A stretch of 30,266 nucleotides of DNA from JBOHTO01 sp050733695 (GTDB lineage Bacteria > Gemmatimonadota > Gemmatimonadetes > Gemmatimonadales > Gemmatimonadaceae). Every line of letters begins with the position of its first letter. The stretch's first letter is position 1. The stretch lies in assembly GCA_050733695.1 (NCBI GenBank), contig JBOHTO010000100.1, positions 1 through 30,266 on the forward strand. Reading direction: 5' to 3'. Below, piece by piece: positions 13,924 through 22,618 of this stretch. The notes beneath the pieces were generated by a model. The model was not told the origin of the DNA. It searched no databases and saw nothing but the letters and a program-made list of their open reading frames with translations. A program made the position numbers and the translations under genes.

Positions 13924-14860
13924 CCTGTCCGGCGCGCACCGGGCCGGCGATGGACGAACCGGTGATGTGTCGGATGTCGTGCCCGATTTCTCCGCCGACC
14001 GCGCGGCGATCGCCGCGGCCCTCGATTTCTTCCGCTCGCGTTTCCTCGTCGATCTGCCTGATAGTGTGGCGGCGGCGATCGGCTACGCCGTGCTCGGTGA
14101 GGGCAAGCGCTTCCGCGGCGTTCTGCTCATGGCCTCGTACCGCGCCGTCGGCGGCGTCGGAGATGCGAGCCATCTCGCCGCGGCGGTCGAGGTCGTGCAC
14201 GCCTACTCGCTCGTGCACGACGACCTCCCATGCATGGACGACGACGATGTCAGGCGCGGTCGTCCGGCTGTGCATCGCGCGTTCAGCGTGCCGGTAGCCA
14301 CCGCAGCCGGGCTTGCCATGGTCCCGCTCGCGGCACGTTGCGCGCTGCACGCGGCCCATTCGCTGCGGTTGCCCGAGACCGGTGCTGGTGCCATCGTTAT
14401 GGAGCTCATGCGCGCTTCGGGTGCGGGCGGCATGATCGGCGGCCAGCTCCTCGATCTGTACGGCGAGGGTACCTCGATGTCGCTGGAGGCGCTGGAAGGA
14501 ATCCACCGCGCGAAGACCGGAGCGCTGATCGCGGCGTCGGTGCGGCTCGGAGCACTGGCCGCGGAGGCCGATGCGGCGCAGCTCTCCGCGCTCGACAGTT
14601 ACGGGGACGCGGTCGGCCTCGCCTTCCAGATCGCCGACGATGTGCTCGATGTGACGAGCACGACGGGCGAGCTGGGGAAGACGGCCGGCCGCGACGCTGT
14701 ACTGTGCAAGAGTACATACCCCGCGATCATCGGGGTCGATGGCGCCGTCGCGCGGGCCGCCGCGTTGATCGAGCGCGCCTGCTCGGCGCTCGATGATGCA
14801 GGTCTCCTCACGCCGTCGCTGGAGCATCTGGCGCGCTTCAACCTCACGCGTCGGTCGTGA
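13883..14860 (+). CDS. ispA: Polyprenyl (farnesyl/geranylgeranyl) diphosphate synthase
   Basis: Trans-prenyltransferase that condenses isopentenyl diphosphate with allylic diphosphates, feeding quinones, carotenoids and lipid carriers. Motifs: GKRFRG (74-79), the first aspartate-rich motif DDLPCMD (113-119), GMIGGQLLDL (183-192), KTGALI (211-216) and the second motif DDVLD (252-256). The insert within DDxxxxD is typical of bacterial IspA-type farnesyl or geranylgeranyl synthases. Chain length cannot be fixed by eye. The ATG at 13883 overlaps xseB by 41 nt and adds a non-conserved head. GTG at 13967 (297 aa) or 13979 gives a more typical length and no overlap, so the true start may be there. 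Directly upstream of dxs, a common pathway pairing. Confidence 0.93.
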   Translation: MTTEPSGSLTSRTDLSGAHRAGDGRTGDVSDVVPDFSADRAAIAAALDFFRSRFLVDLPDSVAAAIGYAVLGEGKRFRGVLLMASYRAVGGVGDASHLAAAVEVVHAYSLVHDDLPCMDDDDVRRGRPAVHRAFSVPVATAAGLAMVPLAARCALHAAHSLRLPETGAGAIVMELMRASGAGGMIGGQLLDLYGEGTSMSLEALEGIHRAKTGALIAASVRLGALAAEADAAQLSALDSYGDAVGLAFQIADDVLDVTSTTGELGKTAGRDAVLCKSTYPAIIGVDGAVARAAALIERACSALDDAGLLTPSLEHLARFNLTRRS

Positions 14861-14910
14861 GTGGTCCGTGTCTCACGCTATGGCTTGTCTGACCCTGTAA
14901 CGGGAAGAGC

Positions 14911-16803
14911 ATGATCGATCTCGACCGTCTGCGTTCTCCGGACGACCTCAAGTCCATGTCGCGCGATGAACTCCGCGCGCTGTCGGATGAGATCCGCCAG
15001 CGCCTCATTGAAGTCTGCTCGCGCACGGGCGGGCACATCGGCGCCGGACTCGGCGTCGTGGAGCTCTCGGTGGCCGTGCATCACGTCTTCGATGCGCCTC
15101 GTGACCGGATCGTGTGGGATGTGGGGCATCAGGGGTACCCCCACAAGCTCCTCACCGGTCGCGCGGAAGAGATGGAGACGCTGCGGCAGGAGGGCGGTAT
15201 CTCCGGCTTTCTCAAGCGCGCCGAGAGCGAGTACGACACATTCGGCGCAGGTCATGCGGGCACCGCCATCTCGGCCGCCTGCGGCATGGCCGCCGCTCGC
15301 GATCTCGCCGGTGACGACTTCAAGGTCGTCGCGATACTTGGCGATGGCGCACTCACCTGCGGCCTCTCGTACGAAGGACTGAACAACGTCGGCGCGTCCG
15401 ATCGCGACTTCATCGTCATCCTCAACGACAACGAGATGTCGATCGCGCCCAACGTCGGTGCCGTTTCCAGGTACCTCACGTCCATCCAGGCCAACCCGCT
15501 GTACAATCGCGTCCGCGCAGCGATCGGAAGCGTGATGGACCAGGCGCCCGGCAAACTCGCCGCCGTCGGCAGCCTCGTTCGCAAGTGGGAGGAGAGCCTC
15601 AAGACGTTCCTCACACCCGGTGTGCTCTTCGAGGAGCTGGGGCTGCGCTACTTCGGCCCCATCGACGGACACGATATCGACTCCCTCGTGGACACCCTCT
15701 CAGCCGTCCGCGGCATGGGTGGCCCGCGCATCGTGCACGTGATCACCCAGAAGGGGAAGGGATTCCCCGCGGGTGAGAGCCTGCAGAAGTGGCACGCGCT
15801 CCCCGCTGGACACGATCCGGCCACCGGCAAGCTGCTCAAGCAGTCCTCCGCCAACCCCGGCTACACGGTGGTCTTCGGCACCGGGCTCACGCAGCTCGCC
15901 AGCGAGCGCAGCGACATCGTCGCTATCACGGCGGCCATGGACAGCGGTACCGGAACGAACATCTTCGCCGCCGAGCACCCGGACCGGTTCTTCGATGTCG
16001 GAATCGCGGAGGGCCACGCCGTGACGTTCGCCGCAGGGATGGCGACGCATGGCATCCGGCCGGTGTGCGCCATCTACTCGACCTTCCTGCAGCGCGCATA
16101 CGATAACATCATCCACGATGTCGCCATCCAGGGGCTCCCGGTCATCTTCTGCATGGACCGCGCGGGACTCGTCGGTGATGACGGGCCCACCCACATGGGG
16201 CTGTACGATATCGCCTACATGCTCGCGGTGCCTGGGATGACGGTGACCGCCCCGAAGAACGGCGACGAGATGCTCGGCCTTCTCCGCGCTGCCATGAATC
16301 ACACGGGCGGACCGTTCTGCATTCGCTATCCGCGCGACGCGTCACCCGACAGGGTGGGCCCCATCGCCGAAATCAGGGCGGTTCCGTACGGCACGTGGGA
16401 AGTGCTGCGGCACGGGTCCGAGCTCGCCATCCTCGCGGTGGGGACGATGGTGCTCCCCGCGCTCGCCGCCGCGGAGGATCTCGCGGCGGAAGGGCTCGAT
16501 GTCAGCGTCGTGAACTGCCGCTATCTCAAACCCTTCGACGCTACCGTGCTCGGCGAGGTGATCTCCGAGCACCGCCAGATACTCGTGGTCGAGGAGGGAA
16601 CCGTCGTGAACGGGTTCGGCGCACTGATGGCGGCTACTGTGGCGCGGATTGACCCGGCCGTGCGCGTCGCGACGCACGGCGCTCCCGATCGCTTCATCGA
16701 GCAGGCACCGCGCGCGCGGCAGCTCGCCATTACGGGTCTCGACCGGGCGGGCATCGCGGCGCGCGTGCGCTCGCTGCACGGCAGCGAGGCGATGGCAGGG
16801 TAA
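14911..16803 (+). CDS. dxs: 1-deoxy-D-xylulose-5-phosphate synthase
   Basis: Thiamine-diphosphate enzyme that joins pyruvate and glyceraldehyde 3-phosphate in the first step of the MEP isoprenoid pathway. At 630 aa it is full length. Visible blocks: WDVGHQGYPHKLLTGR near 70, FGAGHAGTAISAACGMA, the ThDP motif GDGALTCGLSYEGLNN from about 145 with the following LNDNEMSIAPNVGAVS, GPIDGHD, and the transketolase-like CMDRAGLVGDDGPTHMG near 415. GGGAAGAG upstream supports the ATG at 14911. It stands 50 nt after ispA, the largest gap in this part of the operon, and ends in a TAATG overlap with nadK. Confidence 0.97.
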   Translation: MIDLDRLRSPDDLKSMSRDELRALSDEIRQRLIEVCSRTGGHIGAGLGVVELSVAVHHVFDAPRDRIVWDVGHQGYPHKLLTGRAEEMETLRQEGGISGFLKRAESEYDTFGAGHAGTAISAACGMAAARDLAGDDFKVVAILGDGALTCGLSYEGLNNVGASDRDFIVILNDNEMSIAPNVGAVSRYLTSIQANPLYNRVRAAIGSVMDQAPGKLAAVGSLVRKWEESLKTFLTPGVLFEELGLRYFGPIDGHDIDSLVDTLSAVRGMGGPRIVHVITQKGKGFPAGESLQKWHALPAGHDPATGKLLKQSSANPGYTVVFGTGLTQLASERSDIVAITAAMDSGTGTNIFAAEHPDRFFDVGIAEGHAVTFAAGMATHGIRPVCAIYSTFLQRAYDNIIHDVAIQGLPVIFCMDRAGLVGDDGPTHMGLYDIAYMLAVPGMTVTAPKNGDEMLGLLRAAMNHTGGPFCIRYPRDASPDRVGPIAEIRAVPYGTWEVLRHGSELAILAVGTMVLPALAAAEDLAAEGLDVSVVNCRYLKPFDATVLGEVISEHRQILVVEEGTVVNGFGALMAATVARIDPAVRVATHGAPDRFIEQAPRARQLAITGLDRAGIAARVRSLHGSEAMAG

Positions 16804-17681
16804 TGCGGCTCGGAGTCATCGGGCACCGCGGATATCACGGATTGCCCGGCGTGCTGCGCTCGCTCCTCGAGCTGGCGCCGGGACTCGACGTCGACCTCTC
16901 GTTCGAGACGGATCTGCACGACACCGCCAACGGCGGCGCGCTACTCAGCGATCCTGCGGACATCGACGCGCTCCTCACGCTCGGCGGAGACGGCACGCTG
17001 TTGCGCGGCGCGCGCTTTCTCGACGGTCACCAGGTTCCGATACTGGGCGTGAACCTCGGACGGCTCGGTTTTCTTACGGGCGCCAGCGCCGAAGAGATCG
17101 AGCCCGCGATGCGCCGTTTTGCCGCGGGTGATTTCCGCGCGGAAGCGCGCATGGTGCTCGCGGGCTCGCTCGTCGACGGGAACGGAGAGGAGCGGCTGGA
17201 ATGGGCCGCGCTCAACGACATCGTGTTGCACAAGGGCGGGTTCGCGCGCGTGGTGGAGTTGAGAGTCCTCGTCAACGACGAGCACGTCGCGTCGTACGCC
17301 GCCGACGGGCTCGTGATCTCGACGCCCACCGGTTCCACCGGCTACAGTCTCTCCGCGGGCGGCCCCATCGTAGTGCCGACGGTGGAGTCCATCATCATCA
17401 CGCCGATATCCGCCCACACGCTCGCGATCCGCCCGGTCGTGCTCCCGCCAACGGCCGAGGTCACCGTGCGCGTCAACGATGCGCCCGAGGAGCTTCTGGT
17501 CACGGTCGACGGACAGGTTGGCACCAACGTGGGGCGCGGGGAGGCACTCGTAGTCCGGCGCTCCGAGAAATCGGTGCTGCTCGTGCGCTTCCCCGGGATG
17601 ACCTTTTTCACCCGCATGCGGCGCAAGCTGGGATGGGGTGGTCTGGCGGACCGCGACAGCGACGCCGACAGAGGATGCTGA
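16803..17681 (+). CDS. nadK: NAD kinase
   Basis: Phosphorylates NAD+ to NADP+. The 292-aa protein carries GGDGT (61-65, catalytic Asp63), VNLGRLGFLT (83-92), a LND triplet (137-139) where most family members have NE, and PTGSTGYSLSAGGP (175-188). The Asp in place of Glu in the NE motif is conservative, and function is probably kept. The ATG overlaps the dxs stop (TAATG). The 3' end overlaps recN by 7 nt. The pairing of nadK with recN is common in bacteria. Confidence 0.95.
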   Translation: MRLGVIGHRGYHGLPGVLRSLLELAPGLDVDLSFETDLHDTANGGALLSDPADIDALLTLGGDGTLLRGARFLDGHQVPILGVNLGRLGFLTGASAEEIEPAMRRFAAGDFRAEARMVLAGSLVDGNGEERLEWAALNDIVLHKGGFARVVELRVLVNDEHVASYAADGLVISTPTGSTGYSLSAGGPIVVPTVESIIITPISAHTLAIRPVVLPPTAEVTVRVNDAPEELLVTVDGQVGTNVGRGEALVVRRSEKSVLLVRFPGMTFFTRMRRKLGWGGLADRDSDADRGC

Positions 17682-19345
17682 CCGAGCTCCGGATCCGGAA
17701 CTTCGCGATAATCGAAGCGCTCCACCTGCCGCTGGCGCCCGGCTTCAACGCGCTGTCGGGGGAGACGGGCGCGGGCAAATCCATCATCGTCGGCGCGCTC
17801 GGGCTCCTGCTCGGTGAGCGCGCGAGCGCGGATCTCGTTCGTACCGGTGCGGAGCGCGCGTCGGTCGAAGGCGACTTCGACATCGAGCGGCAGGAAGAGC
17901 TCGCGCGGCTGCTCGACGAACGCGGCTTCGAGACAGACGGGCACACGGTCGTGCTCAAACGAGAAGTATCGCGCGCCGGGCGCACGCGGGCATGGGTGAA
18001 CGGAACGCCGGTCACGGCCGGTGTCCTCGCCGAGCTCGGCCGGCTGCTCGTCGACCTGCACGGACAGCACGAAGCGCAGACGCTGCTCGACAGCGAGTCG
18101 CAGCGCGAGATTCTCGATGCATTCGGTGCGGCGGCCGGCAGCGTCGCGGCCGTGGCCTCGGCCCACGCTGCGCTCGACGCGGTTCGCACCGAGATCGCCA
18201 CGCTCGAAGCGCGGCGCAGCGAGGCGGAGCAGCGCGCGGACTACCTGCGTCACGTCGCCGCCGAGATCGAGGGCGCGCGGCTCAGTGAGGGTGAAGACGT
18301 GCGGCTGGAAGAAGAGGCGCGGCGGCTGGAGCACGCGGAGGAGTTGCGCTCGCTCGCGACGACAATCGCCTCCGCGGTGGACGGCGAGGACGACTCCGCC
18401 CTCAGACGCCTTGCCGCGGCACAACGTGCGCTCGCCTCCATCCAGCGCATCGATCCCTCTCTGGTCCCGCTGCAGAAGCTGTTCGACGATTCATTCTATG
18501 CGCTCGAGGAACTCTCGCGCCTGCTGCTGGAATACGAGCGGGCGATCGACGTCGATCCCGCGCGGCTGGAAGAGGCGCGACGCAGGCGGGAACTGCTGTA
18601 TCGATTGATGCAGAAGTACGGCGCGACTGCCGCGGACGTGATCGAGAGCGGGAGGCATGCGCGTGCGGAACTGGACCTGCTCGATTCGGCGGGCCTGGAT
18701 CTCCGGTCGCTCGAAACGCGCGCGGGTGCTGCCGCTGCGCAGCTCCGCGCCGCCGCCGGGCAGTTGAGCGCGACGCGGCGCGACGCGGCGGCGCGGCTGG
18801 GCCGGACGGTCACGGCCATGCTGCCCGAGCTGGGAATGCCGGGCGGAGCCTTCGATGTGGCTCTGCCACCGCGGGAGGAGATCGGCCCGGATGGTGCGGA
18901 GGATGTGGAGTTCCGCGTCGCTCTCAACGTCGGCCACGACGCGCGTGCGCTTGCGCGCGTTGCCTCGGGAGGCGAGCTCTCGCGCATCATGCTCGCGCTC
19001 AAGACCACGCTCGCGCGCCTCGATCGCGTGCCCACGCTCGTCTTCGACGAGGTGGACGCGGGTATCGGCGGGCGCGTGGGGCTGAACGTCGGCGACACGC
19101 TGCGCCGCGTGGCGGAGCATCATCAGGTGTTCGCGGTCACGCATCTGCCGCAGATCGCGGCGCGAGCGCACAATCACATCCTTGTGGCCAAGAGCGAGCG
19201 CGGGGGGATAACGGCGGCGGACATCGCTGTCGTGGGCGGTGCAGCGCGTGTGGAGGAGATCGCGCGCATGCTGGGGGGCGATCCCGAGAGTGATGTCAGC
19301 CGCGCCCACGCGCGCGAACTGCTTGCTGGTCAGCCAGAGAGCTGA
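17675..19345 (+). CDS. recN: DNA repair protein RecN
   Basis: SMC-like ATPase that acts early in double-strand-break repair. The 556-aa protein has Walker A GETGAGKS (29-36), a long coiled-coil middle (about 150-390), the ABC signature VASGGELSRIMLALK (about 429-443) and Walker B TLVFDEVDAGIGG (about 452-464), followed by VTHLPQIAARA. The ATG at 17675 gives the canonical MLTELRIRNFAIIEAL. The open frame upstream is a nadK shadow. It is the last gene of the long plus-strand run, and its stop overlaps the convergent kinase gene by 16 bp, leaving no separate terminator. Confidence 0.96.
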   Translation: MLTELRIRNFAIIEALHLPLAPGFNALSGETGAGKSIIVGALGLLLGERASADLVRTGAERASVEGDFDIERQEELARLLDERGFETDGHTVVLKREVSRAGRTRAWVNGTPVTAGVLAELGRLLVDLHGQHEAQTLLDSESQREILDAFGAAAGSVAAVASAHAALDAVRTEIATLEARRSEAEQRADYLRHVAAEIEGARLSEGEDVRLEEEARRLEHAEELRSLATTIASAVDGEDDSALRRLAAAQRALASIQRIDPSLVPLQKLFDDSFYALEELSRLLLEYERAIDVDPARLEEARRRRELLYRLMQKYGATAADVIESGRHARAELDLLDSAGLDLRSLETRAGAAAAQLRAAAGQLSATRRDAAARLGRTVTAMLPELGMPGGAFDVALPPREEIGPDGAEDVEFRVALNVGHDARALARVASGGELSRIMLALKTTLARLDRVPTLVFDEVDAGIGGRVGLNVGDTLRRVAEHHQVFAVTHLPQIAARAHNHILVAKSERGGITAADIAVVGGAARVEEIARMLGGDPESDVSRAHARELLAGQPES

Positions 19346-21102
19346 CCCCCTCGCGGAAGCGTGAGCGTGAAACGCGACCCCTCGCCGATCGTGCTCGCAA
19401 CGGTGAGATCGCCGCCCATCGCCCTCGCGAGATCACGACTGATCGACAGCCCCAGCCCCACGCCAATCCTCGAACCGGATGAGCCAGGGTTGAGCTGCGT
19501 GAACGGCTCGAAGACGGCATCCAGCTTGTCCGCGGGAATGCCCCTGCCCGTGTCGGTCACGTGAATGATGATCGCACTCTCGTCGCCCCTGCATCCCAGC
19601 GTGATCCGCCCGCCGGCCGGCGTGAATTTCACAGCGTTCGAAAGCAGGTTGACGAGAATCTGCTGCACCTTCGCAGGGTCGGCCCGCCCCATCAGCTCGT
19701 GGTCACAATCCACTTCACCCGCAAGGACTCCTTTCCCGTCGATCAGCGGCCGGATCAAGTCGACCGAGTTTGTGAGCGTCTCGCGGACCAGAAAATCGCG
19801 GACGTTGTAGGTTGCACGCCCGCTATCGAGGCGCGCAAAATCCAGGATCTCCGTGATCAACCCGAGCAGGTGCCTCTGATTGCGCCTGATCCTTCCGAGG
19901 TCGGCACGCTGTTGCTCCGTCACCGGTCCATGCAACCCGAGGTCGATGAGGTCGGTAAAGCCGCCGATGGCGTTGAGTGGCGTGCGAAGCTCGTGGCTCA
20001 TCGCGCCGAGGAACTCGGACTTCGCCCGGTTGGCTTTCTCGGCAGCGAATCGGAGCGCACTTGCCTCTCCGTGCGTGCGCGCGCTGTCCAGCGCCCGTGC
20101 GCTGCGCTTCGCCAGATCCTCTGCCAGACGCACGTCGTTGTCGTTGAACGGAGGGTCGTCCGGGTTGCTGACGAAGGTGATAGCGCCGAGCAGCGCCCCT
20201 CGCGAAATCAATGGAACGGTCAGAAGCGACCCGACCCCCATACTCCGCAGCAGGCGCAGACACTCCTGGCTCTGATGGCCTCCCGCGCGGACGGCATCGG
20301 CACCGTCCACGGTCATGGTCGGCTGCTGCGACCGGAGCGCGATTGACACGCCGAATTGTTCGTCGGGCAACGGCTGCCAGTGATTCCTGAGCTCATCGGC
20401 GATCGCCTGCTTCGCCGGATCGGCGCGGATCACGCCCATGCGTTTCGGTGCTCCATCCTCCCCGATCAGGTCGACTATGCACCATCCGCCGGGTGCCGAC
20501 AGCGTCAGCGCCCGCATTGACCGCAGCGTCGCTTTCACATCGAGCGAGTCCCCCAACCTGCCGCTCGCTTCGGACAGTACGCGAGCGCGTCCCCCCGAGG
20601 CGGTGGCTTCCTCGGCAACTGCCTGGTCCCGAAGCGCGCTGAGCAGCAGTCGCTCGGCGATTTCTGTCTGTCGTCCGGGCGCACTCTCGGGGTTGGTAAC
20701 ATCGATATCCCGTAGCTCAAGCAGCAGGTGCCCGGCGCGGCCATCACCGTCCATAACCGGCCAGACGGTGAAGGTCAGCGTGTTCGATGCCGCTTCAGCC
20801 CGGGCAAGAATCTCATCCTGCGTCGCGATGCCAAAGTGAAGCGCCCGATCGAGTGCGGCGACGATACTCGTCCTGCTCTTGACCTGGAGCGTGTCGGCCG
20901 CTGGCCTGCCGGTCGCGTCGCCTCCCGCCGCATCTGTCAGCCGGCGGAAGGCGGCGTTGGCGTACATGACGATGTGCCTTGCTCCGGCGGTAACAGCGAA
21001 GGGCACGGGTGCATGTTCGAGGAGACCGCGGAATGCGGCAACCAGAGCGACATCGTCGTCGCCGCCGTCGCCGTCGTTCGCAACGCCTCGATCCATGGCC
21101 AC
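19330..21102 (-). CDS. Soluble PAS-GAF sensor histidine kinase
   Basis: A 590-aa two-component kinase without membrane segments. A PAS-like domain spans about 22-135 and a GAF-like domain about 175-340 (MGVGSLLTVPLISRGALLGAITFVS). The HisKA dimerisation helix has the H-box FLGAMSHELRTPLNAI with phospho-acceptor His370. The HATPase domain (465-585) has its N-box (NLLSNAVKF, Asn489), G1 (DTGRGIP, 517-523), F-box (FEPF) and G2 (GVGLGLS, 547-553). All catalytic motifs are intact. No receiver or output domain is attached and no response regulator gene is in the window, so the partner is encoded elsewhere. The start is GTG 21102 or ATG 21096, 16 nt after the KaiC-like gene, which points to one transcript and possibly to signalling through the KaiC-like ATPase. 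Confidence 0.93.
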   Translation of the reverse strand: MAMDRGVANDGDGGDDDVALVAAFRGLLEHAPVPFAVTAGARHIVMYANAAFRRLTDAAGGDATGRPAADTLQVKSRTSIVAALDRALHFGIATQDEILARAEAASNTLTFTVWPVMDGDGRAGHLLLELRDIDVTNPESAPGRQTEIAERLLLSALRDQAVAEEATASGGRARVLSEASGRLGDSLDVKATLRSMRALTLSAPGGWCIVDLIGEDGAPKRMGVIRADPAKQAIADELRNHWQPLPDEQFGVSIALRSQQPTMTVDGADAVRAGGHQSQECLRLLRSMGVGSLLTVPLISRGALLGAITFVSNPDDPPFNDNDVRLAEDLAKRSARALDSARTHGEASALRFAAEKANRAKSEFLGAMSHELRTPLNAIGGFTDLIDLGLHGPVTEQQRADLGRIRRNQRHLLGLITEILDFARLDSGRATYNVRDFLVRETLTNSVDLIRPLIDGKGVLAGEVDCDHELMGRADPAKVQQILVNLLSNAVKFTPAGGRITLGCRGDESAIIIHVTDTGRGIPADKLDAVFEPFTQLNPGSSGSRIGVGLGLSISRDLARAMGGDLTVASTIGEGSRFTLTLPRGGQLSG

Positions 21103-21118
21103 GTCTGCGGTCGCTGCC

Positions 21119-22618
21119 TCAGCGCGGGCCGGACCGGCTGTCCTCTTCGACAGTGTCGCTCTGCAGTTCCGGGATGCCCGTGATTATCCCCCGATACCCG
21201 GTGAGTGGGCCGCCGATGGCGGCACCCTCGTCAGTGATGTCATAGGTCCGGAATTCGCGGCTGTGTTCGGTGCCACGCATCTTCACGATCACCATCACGC
21301 TGCGCAGCTCGCCATCGATCTCCACGTACCGCTGCAGGATGATGTCGTCCGTGACGAAGGAGACCTTGTCGGTGGTGAACTGCACGTCGCTGAACTTGCC
21401 GATGATCTCGGCCGTCATCAGCACTGTGATGCCGGACGAGGTCAGAGCCCCCACAAGGCGATAGAGCGACTCCCGGAAGTCCTCGCGGAACGTGGGTGCG
21501 AGGGCGACCTCGAAACCCGACAGCGAGTCGATGACAACACGGTTGGCGCCAAGGCGCTTGACGCTGGCAAGTATCTCGGTAAGGGTCTCGTCGACCGAGA
21601 GGTCGAGGGGGCGGAGATATATCATCTCCAGCCGACCGTCGCGGATCATCTCCGCCATCCCCGCGCCGCGTGCCACCCCGCGTGCGATGTATTCCTCCGG
21701 ATATTCCTCGAAGACGGCCACCACGCATGACTCTCCCTGCCTGAGCCCTTCGGCGACGAACTGCATCGCAAAAGTCGTCTTTCCGCTCCCCGCGGGGCCG
21801 GCCAGCATCACGGCGTCCCCAGCCGGAATGCCGCCGCTCATCATCTCGTCGAGCCCCGGCACGCCCGTGGAGAGCACCTTGGCCTGGTTGCGCACCCGGT
21901 CCTGCTGTTGCTCGGGGATGCGCGGGAATACCTCTACTCCGCTGGAGGTCATCCGAACCGTGTGCAGGCCGGGCATGGGCGCCCGCCCGCGAGCCTTCAC
22001 GACCTGGAGCTTGCGAACTACGGAGTTGCGGTCGATGGCCTGTGTGAGCCACAGAATGCCATCGGCCACGGTGAACATCGGATGCTGGTCGCTTTCGGAG
22101 TATTCGCCAAGCAGGAAGGAAGTGACCTCCCAACTCGTCAGGTGAAGGGCGAGTCGCTGCACGAAGTGATCGATCGGCATCGACTCGGGCGCGCCTTGCC
22201 CCTGCTCGACTCGGGAGATCCCTCTGAACGAGTCCACGATGACTATCGCCGGGTTTGCGCGCTCGACCTCGCTGACGATTCGCTCGAGTACGCTCGCCAG
22301 ATCTTCATCCATCGCTTCCTGGCTCAGGTTGAGAAAGCGCACCGCGGTGCCCACGGCGCCCGCATCGAAGAAGGTGAACTGCCGCTGATAGCGGATCATC
22401 TTCAGCGTCGGCTCGCCCAACACCGTGAAGTACAGCGCAGGCCGCTCGGCGGTCGCATTCGCAAAGCAGATCTGCTGCGCCAACGTCGTCTTCCCCACAC
22501 CGGGTCCTCCCGCGATGAGGTTGAACGAGTATTCGGGGAGGCTGCCGCCGAGCACCGCGTCGAGACCGGGTACGCCCGTCTTGATGCCTCGTATGATTGC
22601 CGGCCGCTCCCTGGTCAT
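21119..22618 (-). CDS. KaiC/RAD55-like tandem RecA-fold ATPase
   Basis: A 499-aa protein with two RecA-type domains in the KaiC CI-CII layout. Domain 1 has Walker A GGPGVGKTT (37-45) and Walker B IVIVDS (125-130). Domain 2 has GPAGSGKTT (274-282), the paired glutamates FEEYPEE (Glu304, Glu305) and VVIDS (361-365). By alignment from memory to cyanobacterial KaiC, the CII segment ending in DDIILQRYVEIDGE keeps a Ser (420) at the Ser431 position but has Phe421 at Thr432. Domain 1 lacks the paired glutamates (it reads FTVLGEPT). The C-terminal tail is short. The ATG at 22618 overlaps the upstream stop (ATGA). An upstream in-frame ATG at 22675 would overlap that gene more. Likely a signalling switch or scaffold coupled to the kinase downstream; clock function is not implied, as no KaiA or KaiB is present. 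Confidence 0.92.
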   Translation of the reverse strand: MTRERPAIIRGIKTGVPGLDAVLGGSLPEYSFNLIAGGPGVGKTTLAQQICFANATAERPALYFTVLGEPTLKMIRYQRQFTFFDAGAVGTAVRFLNLSQEAMDEDLASVLERIVSEVERANPAIVIVDSFRGISRVEQGQGAPESMPIDHFVQRLALHLTSWEVTSFLLGEYSESDQHPMFTVADGILWLTQAIDRNSVVRKLQVVKARGRAPMPGLHTVRMTSSGVEVFPRIPEQQQDRVRNQAKVLSTGVPGLDEMMSGGIPAGDAVMLAGPAGSGKTTFAMQFVAEGLRQGESCVVAVFEEYPEEYIARGVARGAGMAEMIRDGRLEMIYLRPLDLSVDETLTEILASVKRLGANRVVIDSLSGFEVALAPTFREDFRESLYRLVGALTSSGITVLMTAEIIGKFSDVQFTTDKVSFVTDDIILQRYVEIDGELRSVMVIVKMRGTEHSREFRTYDITDEGAAIGGPLTGYRGIITGIPELQSDTVEEDSRSGPR

